Source of the DNA: an uncultured Acidobacteriota bacterium
GTDB lineage: Bacteria > Acidobacteriota > Blastocatellia > Pyrinomonadales > Pyrinomonadaceae
Length of the DNA stretch: 6,033 nt
NCBI GenBank assembly: GCA_902826505.1
Contig: CADEFG010000337.1
Location: forward strand, 1 to 6,033
Direction: 5' to 3'
This document shows positions 5,014 to 6,033 of the stretch, piece by piece (the first letter of the stretch is position 1; the number at the start of each line of letters is the position of its first letter). Made by a program: the position numbers and the translations under genes. The notes beneath the pieces were generated by a model. The model saw only the letters and a program-made list of their open reading frames with translations, had not been told where the DNA came from and did no database searches.

Positions 5014-5562
5014 TTAACCGTCGCCCATAAAATTTCCGTTAATGTAATTTTTGTATAACGGATCGTTGAGCAGAGACTCTCTCAGCAAATCCGCCCACGA
5101 AGAATCACTAACGCCTTTTTGTAAATCTCTGGCAACCTCCAAACCCAGATAGGCTTGGTCGGAAAGTCCGCCGTCTTCGCCCGCGCTCAGGATGTAAAAG
5201 CCTTGCGCCACATAGGCAATCGCTTCGTTGTCGAGCCACGGCATCTGCAGCATATTTAGATCGAATTTGGCGTGAATCGCTTCGTGCACCAAAAGACTTT
5301 TGAAAACATTCGGCGCGGCGTTGTTTTGTCCGATGTAAAAAGTATTGGCATCTTTATTGCCGTTTTTTCTAAGCGAATATTCTGCTTTTCCGGCAGCCAC
5401 GCCGCCTTCGACAACACTGATTCTGCCGTCATCAACCGCGGTTGCCACCGTTTGAAAATCGCTTGCATAAATCCCGTATCTGACGCCGTCCGTGCTTTTG
5501 TATCTAAAATTAATTTTCTGCGTATGATAGTTTTTCAAAACATTTACAAGCATCTGCTTCAT
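5014..5562 (-). CDS. Small HExxH putative zinc metallopeptidase
   Basis: A 182-aa protein not assigned to a named family. Residues 91-97, LVHEAIH, contain the zinc-binding HExxH motif (His93, Glu94, His97). NEAIAYVAQGFY downstream offers Glu113 as a third ligand 16 residues later, a layout like short gluzincin-type peptidases. There is no signal peptide or membrane segment, so it is either cytoplasmic or exported by a non-Sec route. The N-terminal ~85 residues are beta-rich without a recognised motif. The ATG at 5562 has an ideal GGAGG at 5571-5575, 8 nt upstream. It lies between a partial upstream gene and the lipoprotein gene, the latter only 4 bp away. Whether it is active, and on what, is unknown. 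Confidence 0.8.
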   Translation of the reverse strand: MKQMLVNVLKNYHTQKINFRYKSTDGVRYGIYASDFQTVATAVDDGRISVVEGGVAAGKAEYSLRKNGNKDANTFYIGQNNAAPNVFKSLLVHEAIHAKFDLNMLQMPWLDNEAIAYVAQGFYILSAGEDGGLSDQAYLGLEVARDLQKGVSDSSWADLLRESLLNDPLYKNYINGNFMGDG

Positions 5563-5587
5563 CTCAATTTCCTCCGTAATTACTGGT

Positions 5588-5629
5588 CGTGCCGCTGATT
5601 AACAATCATTCGGCTAATTTGACGGCACG
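5588..5629 (-). promoter_or_regulatory. Intercistronic hairpin
   Basis: CGTGCCG (5588-5594) pairs with CGGCACG (5623-5629), and an inner stem TGATT/AATCA (5596-5600/5604-5608) can form within the loop. It covers the last codons of the upstream gene and the gap before the HExxH gene. No T-run follows on the - strand, so it is not a typical terminator. An mRNA-processing or attenuation role is possible. Confidence 0.3.
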
Positions 5630-6033
5630 GGAAATGGATTTCCCTTTTTCGGAACACGCGCCGCCATCGCTTTTCCTTCCGCAGTCGTCCAAGGCTGACC
5701 ATAGAAAAACGAATTTGACGCTCCCGTTAATCTGCCGTCCAAAATACTTCCGCCCGTTGGAATTTCCATGTCGATCAAAAACGTGTTGTAACCGAGATTA
5801 ATGTTTCCACGTTGTTCCGCGTGAAGTTCGGGCAGTAAGTCCGCCCCGACTTTCCAGCGGAAAGTTCGCCAAACTGCGCCGTCTTTTCCCACTTTACATT
5901 CCCAATTTCCTTTGTATTCTTCTAAAGCCGGACGATTTTCGCCGGTTTTCCGCCACGTTATCGGCAAGCTCATTTTCATCATTTGAAAACGTATCTTTTC
6001 TTCATAAGGCATTCCGGCTTTGTATTTCGGCGC
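5614..6033 (-). CDS. 3' end of an unrecognised protein gene, partial at the window edge
   Basis: The reading frame is open from the right edge of the window (APKYKAGMPYEE...) to a TAG stop at 5614-5616, about 139 codons. The ATG at 6012 is probably internal, because the frame continues upstream without a stop and no Shine-Dalgarno is seen there. The visible part is soluble, with no membrane segment. It contains several aromatic-rich strands (WECKV, VWRTFRWKV), a conserved-looking PTGGSILDGRLTGASNSFFYGQPW stretch split by short loops, and a basic, proline-rich tail. I do not recognise the family. It precedes the HExxH gene by 51 bp on the same strand and may belong to the same transcript. Confidence 0.65.
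   Translation of the reverse strand, partial: APKYKAGMPYEEKIRFQMMKMSLPITWRKTGENRPALEEYKGNWECKVGKDGAVWRTFRWKVGADLLPELHAEQRGNINLGYNTFLIDMEIPTGGSILDGRLTGASNSFFYGQPWTTAEGKAMAARVPKKGNPFPVPSN

Overview
The window looks like chromosomal DNA from a free-living bacterium, most likely an acidobacterium of the Blastocatellia/Pyrinomonadaceae type. That placement is an inference. It rests on the large delta-60-repeat protein with a C-terminal carboxypeptidase-regulatory-like domain, a combination common in that group, and on coding DNA of moderate GC separated by very AT-rich spacers. No rRNA or other strong taxonomic marker is present.

Layout. Positions 1-840 (+ strand) hold a compact ribosomal-protein operon: a clear sigma70-type promoter, a short leader with a hairpin, rplU (L21), an 85-nt spacer filled by a heptad-repeat hairpin, rpmA (L27) and a strong intrinsic terminator. 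Positions 840-1234 are non-coding and very AT-rich. They carry phased T-tracts and four same-strand matches to the DnaA-box consensus TTWTNCACA. Positions 1235-1795 (+) look like a stand-alone non-coding RNA gene of about 525 nt. It has a TTGACA/TAGAAT promoter, a body dense in perfect hairpins (four closed by GNRA-type tetraloops, one by UUCG) and a long perfect terminator. I cannot assign it to RNase P, tmRNA, SRP RNA, 6S RNA or a group I/II intron. Positions 1800-6033 (- strand) hold a tightly packed set of genes read right to left: the 3' end of an unrecognised gene, a small HExxH putative metallopeptidase, a small lipoprotein and a 917-aa secreted delta-60-repeat protein. The last three are separated by only 4 and 9 bp and are probably one transcript.

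How it fits together. The ribosomal operon on the left and the cell-envelope operon on the right converge on the intergenic block. The RNA gene's terminator is nearly symmetric and sits directly after the stop of the delta-60 gene, so it probably ends transcription from both sides. The two most interesting elements are the large structured RNA and the DnaA-box-like cluster just upstream of its promoter. The repeat hairpin that separates a good Shine-Dalgarno sequence from the rpmA start codon is a third point worth testing.
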